Assembly: GCA_964456985.1 (NCBI GenBank)
Contig: CAYWDH010000011.1
Coordinates: 7,585 to 71,584 of the forward strand
Direction of reading: 5' to 3'
Origin: WJMT01 sp964456985
GTDB taxonomy: Bacteria > Acidobacteriota > Aminicenantia > Aminicenantales > Aminicenantaceae
Length of the DNA: 64,000 nt
Below the pieces are notes generated by a model. That model was not told the DNA's origin. It did not search any database and saw only the letters and a program-made list of their open reading frames with translations. Shown one piece after another: positions 25,781 through 34,261 of this stretch (positions are counted from its first letter, which is position 1; every line of letters starts with the position of its first letter). The position numbers were made by a program, and so were the translations under genes.

Positions 25781-27516
25781 CGCCGAACACGGCCGTGCGT
25801 TTCGCCCCGGGCAAGCCTCTCGACCTCTTCAGCGGAAACGATATTAAAATCCCCGTACACAGTGTGTTTGAGAACCGCAGAAGCGATCCCGAATTCAAGA
25901 GCCTTTTTATCCTTTTCTCCTTTAAGCAGGCTGAAGATCAAACCGGCAGCGAAAGCATCTCCGGTCCCCACCCTGTCAGTTATCCATACCTTGTATTTGG
26001 GTCCCACAATAAATTCTTTTCCGTTGAAAAGACATGCGGACCAGTTGTTCTCCGTTGCAGACAGACTTTCTCTTAAGGTTATGGCTGCTTTCTCCAGATC
26101 AAAACGCTTGCAAAGTGTCTCCATCATCTGTCTATATCCCTCTGTATCAAGCTTTGCTTTAGACACATCACTCTTTTCAGGTTTTATGCCGAAAACACGG
26201 GTCGAATCTTCCTCGTTTCCGATCATGATATTCGTATATTCCATAAGTTCTGTCATAACAGCTTGAGCTTTGGTCTCATCCCAGAGTTTTTTTCTGTAAT
26301 TAAGGTCTGCGCTCACTTTGATCCCTAAGTTTTTGGCGGTTTTAAGACCTTTGCGAAGACATTTTTCAACGGAATCTCCCAGGGCAGGCGTGATCCCTGT
26401 CCAGTGGAACCACTGAACGTCCTGTAAAACCTCTTTCCAGTCCACTGCATCCGGAGATATTTGAGAAACAGAAGAGCCTTTCCTGTCATACACGACCCTG
26501 GAAGGCCTGGGGCCTGAGCCGTGCTCCAGGTAATAAATACCCAGGCGGTCGCCGCTCCTTTCAATGAACCGTGTGTTCACTCCAAATCTTCTTAAGGTAC
26601 TGACCGCGGCATCTCCGATGTCATTTTTCGGAACAGCTGAAACAAAAAAGGATTCCATACCGAACCGTGCAAGACAAACTGCCACATTGGCTTCTGCCCC
26701 GCCAAAATGGACATTCAATGTGTTTGTGTTTTCAAGGCGGAATCCTTCGTCCGGGGAAAGTCTCAGCATGATCTCTCCGAATGTCACAACCTTTGGCACG
26801 GGCCCCTGCATTGAAACCGGCTTCTTTTCCCTTACGGCTTTTCTCGGGTTTAAACTAGCCTTCCACAGGGCACAATCTCTTTTCATTAACTCGGGGTCAC
26901 TTATATTTTTAGTCAATGCTGAAGCACAGAAGATCCCCTCCGGATCAAAAGCATTGGCCTGTTCAAGGTTTTCCAGCTTTATTCCGCCGGTATAGAAAAC
27001 AGTGATACCTTTGTACGGGCCTTCCCAGGCCTTTTTGAGGGCCATGTTGTCCCTGTCACCGAAAAAAGCAGGAAACAGCTTATAAACCCACTGATAAGGA
27101 TACTTCTGCCTGAGTGTATCTAGAGAACAGCCGTACCTTTCTGCCTTCTGGACCAGCTGTTTTCCGATATCTGAAAGTCCCCCTGGAACACACAGAATAT
27201 CTTTTTTTATGCAGGCTTCGACAACACCGGGAACATAATCTGCGGATATGACCCCGGCAGCACCGAGGTCTATCACTTTTTCCGCCTGTTTTTTCGTCAT
27301 GACGGTTCCGGCAAGAACAAGAGCATCCGGATAGCGGTCCATAACCCCTTTGATGCCCTTTTCTGTATACGGCGACCGCAGAGCGATCTCGAGCACGATC
27401 CCTTCCTTATTCAAAATATCATAAGCTCTGACGCATTCGCTTGTGCTTTTCGGATTGAGTAAAGCCACTAACCTGTTCTTTTTTAGTAACTTAAATATTT
27501 TTTCAGATTTATTCAT
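25777..27516 (-). CDS. Fused KDPG aldolase - KDG kinase
   Basis: A 579-residue two-domain enzyme. Residues 1-215 are a class I KDPG/KHG aldolase (Eda): Glu43 in VLEIALRSP and the Schiff-base Lys146 in VYKLFPA are in place. After a linker of about 25 residues, 242-579 is a PfkB-family sugar kinase with HFGGAEANVAVCLARFG near 270 and the C-terminal DRVGTGDAFAAG, base Asp520, matching 2-keto-3-deoxygluconate kinase (KdgK). One chain would thus phosphorylate KDG and split KDPG into pyruvate and glyceraldehyde 3-phosphate. The two are normally separate genes, so this is an unusual fusion. It is the last gene of the minus operon, 24 bp after the SDR gene. Both domains look intact. Confidence 0.9.
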   Translation of the reverse strand: MNKSEKIFKLLKKNRLVALLNPKSTSECVRAYDILNKEGIVLEIALRSPYTEKGIKGVMDRYPDALVLAGTVMTKKQAEKVIDLGAAGVISADYVPGVVEACIKKDILCVPGGLSDIGKQLVQKAERYGCSLDTLRQKYPYQWVYKLFPAFFGDRDNMALKKAWEGPYKGITVFYTGGIKLENLEQANAFDPEGIFCASALTKNISDPELMKRDCALWKASLNPRKAVREKKPVSMQGPVPKVVTFGEIMLRLSPDEGFRLENTNTLNVHFGGAEANVAVCLARFGMESFFVSAVPKNDIGDAAVSTLRRFGVNTRFIERSGDRLGIYYLEHGSGPRPSRVVYDRKGSSVSQISPDAVDWKEVLQDVQWFHWTGITPALGDSVEKCLRKGLKTAKNLGIKVSADLNYRKKLWDETKAQAVMTELMEYTNIMIGNEEDSTRVFGIKPEKSDVSKAKLDTEGYRQMMETLCKRFDLEKAAITLRESLSATENNWSACLFNGKEFIVGPKYKVWITDRVGTGDAFAAGLIFSLLKGEKDKKALEFGIASAVLKHTVYGDFNIVSAEEVERLARGETHGRVRR

Positions 27517-27540
27517 TTCTATACTCCGCTTGCTCTGAAA

Positions 27541-28332
27541 TCAGAATTTTCTTATATTCATGCCTCCGCTGACCTCGATGACAGCGCCTGTGGAATAAGC
27601 AAACTCCCCCCGGGCCAGCGCAGCAACGGCTTTCCCGACATCTTCGGGTGTTCCCCATTTTTTCTGGGGGACGAATCCTTCACTGATCAGCCGATCGTAC
27701 TTCTTTTTTACAGGTTTTGTCATATCCGTATCAATGATTCCCGGCCGTATCTCATAAACATTGATCCCATGATCCGCTAAACGGTGGGCATAGATATGGG
27801 CTGCCTGGCTCAATGCGGCTTTAGAAATACAGTATTCGGCTCTATTTGGAGAGGACAATACAGCGGAAACAGAAGAGATAAACACAATACAGGGCTTGTA
27901 ATCCGGGTTTTCTTGTTTGTGTTTGATCATGAGCCTGGCTACTTTTTGAGTGAGAAAAAAAGCTCCCCGTATATTGATTGACATGACCCTGTCAAAGCTC
28001 TCAGGGGTTGCCTCAAGGATATCTTTTCTCTCCACAGGACCCACACCTGCATTGTTTACAAACACATCTATGACTCCGAATCTCTGCATGACATCGTCAA
28101 TGAGCTTCTCGTGAAATCTCAGATCCGAGATATCTCCTTGAACAGGGAGAAATTCGGCTTTGAGCTCTTCCGCTCTTTTTTTCACTTCCAGAAGTCCTGA
28201 TTTTTTATCAGGAGAGGATAGACGCGTGGCGTTTCCCGCGATGTTTAATCCATTTTTCGCCAGTTCCAGAGCAATCCCCCGCCCTATTCCTCTGGATGCT
28301 CCTGTGATCAAGGCAATCTTTCTTTTATCCAC
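27541..28332 (-). CDS. Short-chain dehydrogenase/reductase
   Basis: A 263-residue classical SDR. The cofactor motif TGASRGIGRGIALE is at residue 9, NNAGVG near 90, the catalytic Ser in FISSVSAV near 151 and YCISK (Tyr-x3-Lys) near 165; the end GAVIEVSGGMNIRKF is typical. Preference for NADP is plausible from the basic residue after the glycine motif (Arg/Asn) but not certain. Its place one base after the flavoprotein gene and just before KDPG aldolase-KDG kinase suggests a KduD-like or related sugar-acid dehydrogenase making KDG or a precursor. 3-Ketoacyl-ACP reductase activity is the usual automatic name but does not fit the context. Confidence 0.85.
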   Translation of the reverse strand: MDKRKIALITGASRGIGRGIALELAKNGLNIAGNATRLSSPDKKSGLLEVKKRAEELKAEFLPVQGDISDLRFHEKLIDDVMQRFGVIDVFVNNAGVGPVERKDILEATPESFDRVMSINIRGAFFLTQKVARLMIKHKQENPDYKPCIVFISSVSAVLSSPNRAEYCISKAALSQAAHIYAHRLADHGINVYEIRPGIIDTDMTKPVKKKYDRLISEGFVPQKKWGTPEDVGKAVAALARGEFAYSTGAVIEVSGGMNIRKF

Positions 28333-28333
28333 T

Positions 28334-30355
28334 TTATATCTCCTCTTTTATGATCTTATCATTCCTGAAGTCCCTCCATACGTTTTCAAACCACGCCTTC
28401 TTGGAGGGAACCGGCCTGATGCTGACCCATCTTTTCTTTACGGAAAGGTCTTTATCCAGACTCACTTCAAGGATCCTGCTCGCAGTATATGAACCGGGTT
28501 TTTCACGGCTAAATCTCCAGCTCTCGCCCAATGCTCCGCAGGGCTTTTTTCCTTGAGGATCCAGTACTATAGAGGATCCCCTGCTTTTACCGCCCTTCTC
28601 CAGGTATTCATACACAGCTTCCAGATACACGGCATGCGTAAGACACAGATCCAGACACTTGAACGCTTCGGGAAGTTCTCTTGAGGACCTTATCGCTATC
28701 TCTTTTTTCAGCCTGTCGTAAAGATTCCAGGCCTTTTGTTTTTCTCTGAAAACGACCTCTTTGGCCCTTACGACCGCTCCGTGAGATGACATTCTCTTCT
28801 TTATCTCTTTTAGGGCTTTACTTAGAGAAAAATTTTCGGGGACAGGTTTTGATAAAATACCCCGTGCAAACACGATGGTTCCGGATATTTTATCCTGCAA
28901 ACCTTGTAGAAAATCTTCGGCTCCCGGGGGGTCGTAAGCATATTTTTTCGAAATAAATAGAGCTGCACGTAGTCCACCTACCTGGCATGCATTAAGGGAG
29001 GAACCTCCCGGACGCCGGACCCCGTGTGTGCCGCAGACCTCTCCGACAGGAAAGAGGTGTCTGACATTTGACTCCCACCAGATGTTGGCTTTCAATCCTC
29101 CGTTATTGTGCTGGGCACACACGGCGATCTCCAACCGCTCTTTTTCCAGATCGATCTCGTGGTCTTTAAAGATCCGGTAAGCAGGAAAGTTCACTTTCTT
29201 GAGTCTCTGGACAGGTGTACCGAACAAAGCGCCGGATTTTTCAAGATAAGCATAGGCCTGTTCATCCAAAAGGGAGATATCGAATCCGGACATCTTTCCT
29301 TCGCCTTTCGGATTCTGTGTATAATCCAAGAAAACACGCCTCCCTTTTTTTACGGTTTCTCTGTAAACAAGGACATCTATCAGTGATGATCCGTAATTTC
29401 GGATTTTTTCCACATCAAAAGGCCACTCGTATCCTTTCAAAAATATAGCAGTGGACAGGGTGCCTATATCAGGGAAAAAAGGATTGAGAAACTCTTTTTC
29501 ATCTCTGCCGTTTTTATCCGTTGATAGATATCTGGGAATGGCCTGCTGGTATGTGCCGGAGAGATTCCATTTGAACTTCACGGATGCCAGACCGAACTGT
29601 GATTCGGTCAGATTGTTTCCAGCTGCTCCTGCTTCAAAGGCAAGCCCAGTGGATCCCTGCTGGCTTTCAGGATAGACTGAGGACTCGTACATACCAGCTG
29701 GCCCCCCTGTTGCCAGAATAACATTTACCGTATTAAAAACCACAAATCCCATGGATCCGGAATCGAGATGATTCCTGTCTAACGCCACAACTCCCTTTAC
29801 CTGGTTCTGTCCGTCCTCCTCAGTATCCAGAAGAGCAATGACCTCATGTTTATCCATAATTGTAATGCCTTTTTGTTTTATGTTCTCAATCAGCCGGCTG
29901 CATATCAAATGCGATGTGAGCGGACCGGCTGACGTGGCTCTTCCCAGAGGGTCGTTATCTGTTTTATATCCCACATAGGAACCATAGGTATCATGAGGAA
30001 AAGGCACTCCCAAACGAACCAAATTCATGAAGCATCTTACGGAGTTTACGGCTTCGCATAAAGCCGTATCTCCATGCATGCAGCCTCCTTTAAAAAGGTC
30101 ATGAGCCATCTTATCAGGAGAATCCAGTTTGCTTCCTGAAAGCGACAACTTATAATAGGTCTGCTTATCAGAGCCTGCATTATAGGAGGTCCCTTTTCCT
30201 AAGCCATCTGTGACCACAGCTATGTCCTTTATCCCCTGTTCATAAAGACAGAGCGCTGTATTAAGGCCCGCTATACCGCTCCCTATGATAAGGGTATTTA
30301 AAGAATAACAGGGTATGCTTATCCCCCCTACTTTGACCATGCTTTTTTTAATCAT
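28334..30355 (-). CDS. FAD-binding protein of the succinate dehydrogenase/fumarate reductase flavoprotein family
   Basis: A 673-residue flavoprotein. The N-terminal motif NTLIIGSGIAGLNTALCL (from about residue 20) and the C-terminal HNNGGLKANIWWESNVRHLFPVGEVCG followed by RRPGGSSLNACQVGG are the two conserved ends of the FAD-binding part of SdhA/FrdA/NadB-type proteins. There is no signal peptide and no haem motif. It overlaps the OYE-type gene by 4 bp (ATGA) and ends one base before the SDR gene, so these three form one tight unit. The pairing of an FrdA-like and an OYE-like flavoprotein suggests reduction of a C=C bond or oxidation next to a carbonyl in a sugar-derived acid. That is inference; no characterised pathway comes to mind. 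Confidence 0.83.
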   Translation of the reverse strand: MIKKSMVKVGGISIPCYSLNTLIIGSGIAGLNTALCLYEQGIKDIAVVTDGLGKGTSYNAGSDKQTYYKLSLSGSKLDSPDKMAHDLFKGGCMHGDTALCEAVNSVRCFMNLVRLGVPFPHDTYGSYVGYKTDNDPLGRATSAGPLTSHLICSRLIENIKQKGITIMDKHEVIALLDTEEDGQNQVKGVVALDRNHLDSGSMGFVVFNTVNVILATGGPAGMYESSVYPESQQGSTGLAFEAGAAGNNLTESQFGLASVKFKWNLSGTYQQAIPRYLSTDKNGRDEKEFLNPFFPDIGTLSTAIFLKGYEWPFDVEKIRNYGSSLIDVLVYRETVKKGRRVFLDYTQNPKGEGKMSGFDISLLDEQAYAYLEKSGALFGTPVQRLKKVNFPAYRIFKDHEIDLEKERLEIAVCAQHNNGGLKANIWWESNVRHLFPVGEVCGTHGVRRPGGSSLNACQVGGLRAALFISKKYAYDPPGAEDFLQGLQDKISGTIVFARGILSKPVPENFSLSKALKEIKKRMSSHGAVVRAKEVVFREKQKAWNLYDRLKKEIAIRSSRELPEAFKCLDLCLTHAVYLEAVYEYLEKGGKSRGSSIVLDPQGKKPCGALGESWRFSREKPGSYTASRILEVSLDKDLSVKKRWVSIRPVPSKKAWFENVWRDFRNDKIIKEEI

Positions 30356-31710
30356 TCTTTTGACTCCGGACGGTTAAGGGCTCTTCTCATTTTTTTATAT
30401 TCCTCTCCGTATATGGAGAGGTCATGTACAACACACCCTGTTTTTACCAGATGGCGCATCAGTTCCGTACACCGCGAACAGGTAATACAGACCTTTCCTT
30501 TATCCAATTTACCTTTTTCCATAAGGTCACAAGGCGCATCCGGATAAGCAAAGGAACTCCTTCCAAGCCCAATAAAAGAAGCTCTCTTCTTCTTTATAAC
30601 CGCTGCTCCTACATAAGGGAAAAACTGGCGAAGCCATGAATAACCTGTCCCTACAAACAGTACTTCGGGAAATTCTTCCTGCAGGTTTGAAACGGTTCTT
30701 ATTAACCTTATCACTCCTTCCAAAGGGTCCTCCTCAGGCATCGGGGTTCCGTATGCAGGCCTGTCAAAAGGTCTTGTGATATGAGGTTTATAATAAGGAT
30801 GACCTGCTGTAATATTAAGCAGTGTACAGCCCAGGATCAGGAGCCTTCTTATGAGGACTTTTATCTCGGTAAGATCTATATCAGGGCTTGATTCTCTGGC
30901 AAATCCGAATCCATAGGGAAAAGGGATCCCGTCAAATACGTTTATGCGCGATGATACACCCAGCCCTCCTATAGCGGACCTGATTTTCTGAACCACTTCC
31001 GTCAGAAACCGGCTTCTGTTCTCGAATCCTCCTCCGTAGCGGCTGTTCTTCCGCGTATAAGCTCCAAGCAGTTCATTCAATAAATATCCATGACAGCTCT
31101 TGATATCTACGGCATCAAAACCAGCATGAAAGGCTAAATGTGCTGCTTCCAGAAAATCATCCTGCAGAGAATCAAGTTCTTTATCACTTATAACTTCGAG
31201 ATCTTGAGAATCCTTGTTCAAAAACGGATTGAAATTCACCACTTTAGGCTTATACCCTTTGACAGGCCTGCTGTATCTTCCTGAATGAGTAAGCTGAAGC
31301 ACACAATAAATTCGGTGTGATGTGCCGAATTTCTCTGCTGCTGCTGAACGCACCTTTGCAACAAGCGTTTTAAAGGAACCAATATTTCCATTACTAATAT
31401 AGAGCTGGTGCGGATTTGATCTGGAATCATCCGTGACCGCTGTGGCTTCAAACCAGATAAGCCCGCTTCCCCCCTCTGCATAGCGAAGGTAGCGCCTCTC
31501 CGTCCATTTGCTCGGAGCGCCGTTCTGATAGGCATCAAATCCTTCCATGGGCTGAACCGCCAGACGGTTCGGAACCTGAGTGCCGCTGATGGAAATTTTC
31601 TTAAAAAGGCTGGATATATCCTTACTAAAGGGAAGTCTGTATCCCAAATCCTCTGAAGCCTGTAACAGTTCGTCACTTGTTTTATAATTAAAAGGTTTGT
31701 GATAAGACAT
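30352..31710 (-). CDS. NADH:flavin oxidoreductase, Old Yellow Enzyme family
   Basis: A 452-residue FMN-dependent OYE-family TIM barrel. VPNRLAVQPMEG near residue 43, LQLTHSGRYSRP near 145, HLAFHAGFDAVDIKSCHGYLLNEL near 187 and RKNSRYGGGFENRSRF near 213 are family signatures. The C-terminal CITCSRC with another Cys 12 residues on (TGC) resembles the 4Fe-4S ligand set of 2,4-dienoyl-CoA-reductase-like members, though here it sits at the end rather than between domains. It should reduce an activated C=C bond. It is the first gene of the minus operon; ATG 31710 follows GGAGAG closely. The substrate is likely a dehydrated sugar acid given the downstream KDG enzymes (inference). Confidence 0.87.
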   Translation of the reverse strand: MSYHKPFNYKTSDELLQASEDLGYRLPFSKDISSLFKKISISGTQVPNRLAVQPMEGFDAYQNGAPSKWTERRYLRYAEGGSGLIWFEATAVTDDSRSNPHQLYISNGNIGSFKTLVAKVRSAAAEKFGTSHRIYCVLQLTHSGRYSRPVKGYKPKVVNFNPFLNKDSQDLEVISDKELDSLQDDFLEAAHLAFHAGFDAVDIKSCHGYLLNELLGAYTRKNSRYGGGFENRSRFLTEVVQKIRSAIGGLGVSSRINVFDGIPFPYGFGFARESSPDIDLTEIKVLIRRLLILGCTLLNITAGHPYYKPHITRPFDRPAYGTPMPEEDPLEGVIRLIRTVSNLQEEFPEVLFVGTGYSWLRQFFPYVGAAVIKKKRASFIGLGRSSFAYPDAPCDLMEKGKLDKGKVCITCSRCTELMRHLVKTGCVVHDLSIYGEEYKKMRRALNRPESKE

Positions 31711-31806
31711 GTCTCTCCGTATTTTATTAAATTTGAGTAAAAAATGGGAACAAAAAATTTGAATTAAATACCTGTTTATAAGAAAATAACAAAGGTGAGT
31801 TGATTA

Positions 31807-32910
31807 ATGAAAGCCGCTGTCAGAAAGAAGAAAGACATCCTGAGTTTCAAAGGAAAAGTCTGGAGAGACGGGCGCTTCATAGAATCAGAATTTCACATAA
31901 ATAAAGGAAAAATTGGCAGTGGTCTTAAAACCAGACCTTATGAAGCCGCTTATACCATCCCGCCATTTACAGATCCGCACATACACGGAGGTTGGGGGAA
32001 AGATTTTGAAAAAAGCGACTTCGATCCTCTTGAGAAGAAGCTCAAACGGTTAGGCATCTTTTGCGCCATACCTGCCATAAGCTGTTCCTCTGTGGATAAA
32101 CTGAAAAAAATATCCGCATCATTCAAAAAATACAAAACGGAAAATCCAAACAGCCTGTTCCCTTTTTTAAGAGTGGAAGGCCCTTTTATAAGTTCGACTA
32201 AAAAGGGAGCACAGGAAGAAAAATATATGCTCCCTCCCTCTATCCGAAATTTCGAGGAGTTATTGAGTCTGGAAAACTACAAAATACATACATTTGCCCC
32301 TGAATTGATGCATTCGGATGTCTTTGTCACCAAAGCACTGAACGCCGGCAAAATTCCCTCTGCGGGACACAGTCAGGCAACGTTCCATGACCTTTTAAAA
32401 CTCTATGACCTCGGCCTAAGGCACATGACGCACTATCCCAATGCCATGAGCACGCTCCATCACAGAGAAATCGGCCTTACCGGGGCAGGCCTTCTTCTTG
32501 ACGGCCTCCAGCTCGAATTTATAGCTGATAGTATCCATAATTCCATGGACTTTTTCCGTCTTCTTTTAAAAGTAAAGGGACCTTCTTTCTGCCTGGCCTC
32601 GGACATGATCCCCCCTGCTTTCTCGGGCTCTCGAACATTCTCAAATAGAAAAAAAGATCCTACCGGACGCAAGATCACAAATAAAAATGGCGTTCTTGCC
32701 GGCGGGGCCACCTCAGTCCCCGAACAAGCGGCCCTGCTGTTTAGAAACGGTATCAAACCCGAAGAAATCATACCTCTCACCTGCTCGAACGCTTTGGGAT
32801 TTTTCAGCCTCCCAACCCCTGAAATCAAACAAGGACATGATGCGGACTTTATCATCCTCAATAAATCCTTTGAGGTCGAGGCTGTTTATGAAAAGGGAGA
32901 AAAACTATAG
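31807..32910 (+). CDS. nagA: N-acetylglucosamine-6-phosphate deacetylase
   Basis: A 367-residue amidohydrolase that deacetylates GlcNAc-6-P to GlcN-6-P in the cytosol. Metal and substrate motifs: FTDPHIHGGWG near residue 55, the VEGPFIS loop near 120 with Glu, GHSQAT near 180, HMTHYPNAMS near 198, and CLASDMIPPAF near 256 with the catalytic Asp. GVLAGGATS near 298 closes the active site. Start ATG has AAGGTGAG upstream. It shares a plus operon with two phosphohexomutases and is divergent from the OYE operon. Together with nagB at 46411 it forms the GlcNAc catabolic route, although the two genes are 13 kb apart. Confidence 0.9.
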   Translation: MKAAVRKKKDILSFKGKVWRDGRFIESEFHINKGKIGSGLKTRPYEAAYTIPPFTDPHIHGGWGKDFEKSDFDPLEKKLKRLGIFCAIPAISCSSVDKLKKISASFKKYKTENPNSLFPFLRVEGPFISSTKKGAQEEKYMLPPSIRNFEELLSLENYKIHTFAPELMHSDVFVTKALNAGKIPSAGHSQATFHDLLKLYDLGLRHMTHYPNAMSTLHHREIGLTGAGLLLDGLQLEFIADSIHNSMDFFRLLLKVKGPSFCLASDMIPPAFSGSRTFSNRKKDPTGRKITNKNGVLAGGATSVPEQAALLFRNGIKPEEIIPLTCSNALGFFSLPTPEIKQGHDADFIILNKSFEVEAVYEKGEKL

Positions 32911-32920
32911 GAGTTAAAAA

Positions 32921-34261
32921 TTGGAAGACCGCCTAAGGATCTCTGTTTCCGGAATACGCGGCGTGGTTCCGGAAGCGCTCAATGTTGAAATCGCCTCCAA
33001 ATTCGCATCAGCTTTTTCATCCTATCTGGAAAAAGGGAGCATGGCTCTCTCAAGGGACGGCAGAGAATCAAGCCGCATGCTCGCCATGTCCGCAGTTTCC
33101 TCTGTCATCGCTTCCGGACTGGATTGTGTGGACTATGGAAGGATCCCCACCCCTTTTCTTCAGTTCTATCTGAGGAGAAACCATTTCTCAGGGGGGATAT
33201 CCGTATCCGCAGGCCATAATCCTACCCCCTGGAATGCCATCCTTTTATTAAATCAGGAAGGATATTATCTGGAAGCTTCAGAAGGGCCTGAGGTCTTTAA
33301 TGTGTATGAAGCGGAGACCTTCCAAAAAGCGCCGTGGAACAAACTCGGCAAAATTAAAGAAAGCGCTTTTCCGTTTGACCAATACCTGGAAACCCTGTCG
33401 CAGATCATCAACCTGAAAGAAATAAAAAAGGCCGGATTTACATGCACCGCAGACCCCTGTAACGGAGCTGTCTCACCTTTTTTAAAACCTTACAGTGAAT
33501 TTTTCGGGCTGAACATGATCCCCATAAACGACGAGATCGACAAACCGTTTTTCCACTCTCCAGAACCTTCTGCGGCAAATTCATCTCAAGCCGAAGCTGT
33601 GGTCAAAGCTACAGGCTCAGATATCGGTTTCCTGGTCAACTCTGACGGAAGCCGGCTTTCCTTTGTGTCGGAAAAAGGAGTCGGACTCAGTGAAGAGATG
33701 ACCCTCCCTCTCTGTCTTCTCTCGCTTAAAAACAGAATAAAAAAAGCTGTTTCCACCGTAGCTACTTCTTCTCTCATGGACTGGGTAGGAAATACATTTG
33801 ATATACAGATAATAAAGACAAAAGTGGGTCAGTCCTCTGTATCTCACACCATGAGGGCGGAAGGGGCGGAAGCCGGAGGAGAAGGAAGCGGAAGCTTCCT
33901 CTTTCTCCCTTTCTCACCGGGATATGACTCTCTGTTAGCCCTGACCTTGGTTCTTGACCTTATGGCCAGAGAGAGAAAGAGCCTTTCCGAGATCATATCT
34001 CCTTTTCCTGAACTCATAAGAAAAAAAATAAAAATACAGGTATCCCCGGAGAAAATATACAGGGTCATGGACATGCTTGAAGAAAAGTACTCCGGAGAGA
34101 ACCCGGATGTGACGGATGGGATCAGGATCGATAGGAAAAAGGCCTGGTTTATCATAAGGCCCTCCTCAACCGAATTTATTTTAAGAATAATGATCGAAGG
34201 CCGTGATACTGAATCCGTTACTTCCGTTGAAGAAGAAATTAGAGAAAGGATCGAAACTTGA
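32921..34261 (+). CDS. Degenerate phosphohexomutase paralogue, probably catalytically dead
   Basis: A 446-residue alpha-D-phosphohexomutase (GlmM/ManB superfamily) homologue aligned end to end with its downstream neighbour. The active loop reads SVSAGHNP at 94-101, with Gly98 where the phosphoserine should be. The Mg loop reads NSDGSR at 240-245 where D-x-D-x-D-R is expected, so two of three Asp are lost. The phosphate loop near the C-terminus is kept in form (RPSSTEFILR). A TTG start at 32921 is supported by AGGAG 7 nt upstream and no nearby ATG. It lies 10 bp after nagA and its stop overlaps the next gene's start. The open frame is intact and clean, so a structural or regulatory role as a pseudo-enzyme is more likely than decay. 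Confidence 0.85.
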   Translation: MEDRLRISVSGIRGVVPEALNVEIASKFASAFSSYLEKGSMALSRDGRESSRMLAMSAVSSVIASGLDCVDYGRIPTPFLQFYLRRNHFSGGISVSAGHNPTPWNAILLLNQEGYYLEASEGPEVFNVYEAETFQKAPWNKLGKIKESAFPFDQYLETLSQIINLKEIKKAGFTCTADPCNGAVSPFLKPYSEFFGLNMIPINDEIDKPFFHSPEPSAANSSQAEAVVKATGSDIGFLVNSDGSRLSFVSEKGVGLSEEMTLPLCLLSLKNRIKKAVSTVATSSLMDWVGNTFDIQIIKTKVGQSSVSHTMRAEGAEAGGEGSGSFLFLPFSPGYDSLLALTLVLDLMARERKSLSEIISPFPELIRKKIKIQVSPEKIYRVMDMLEEKYSGENPDVTDGIRIDRKKAWFIIRPSSTEFILRIMIEGRDTESVTSVEEEIRERIET

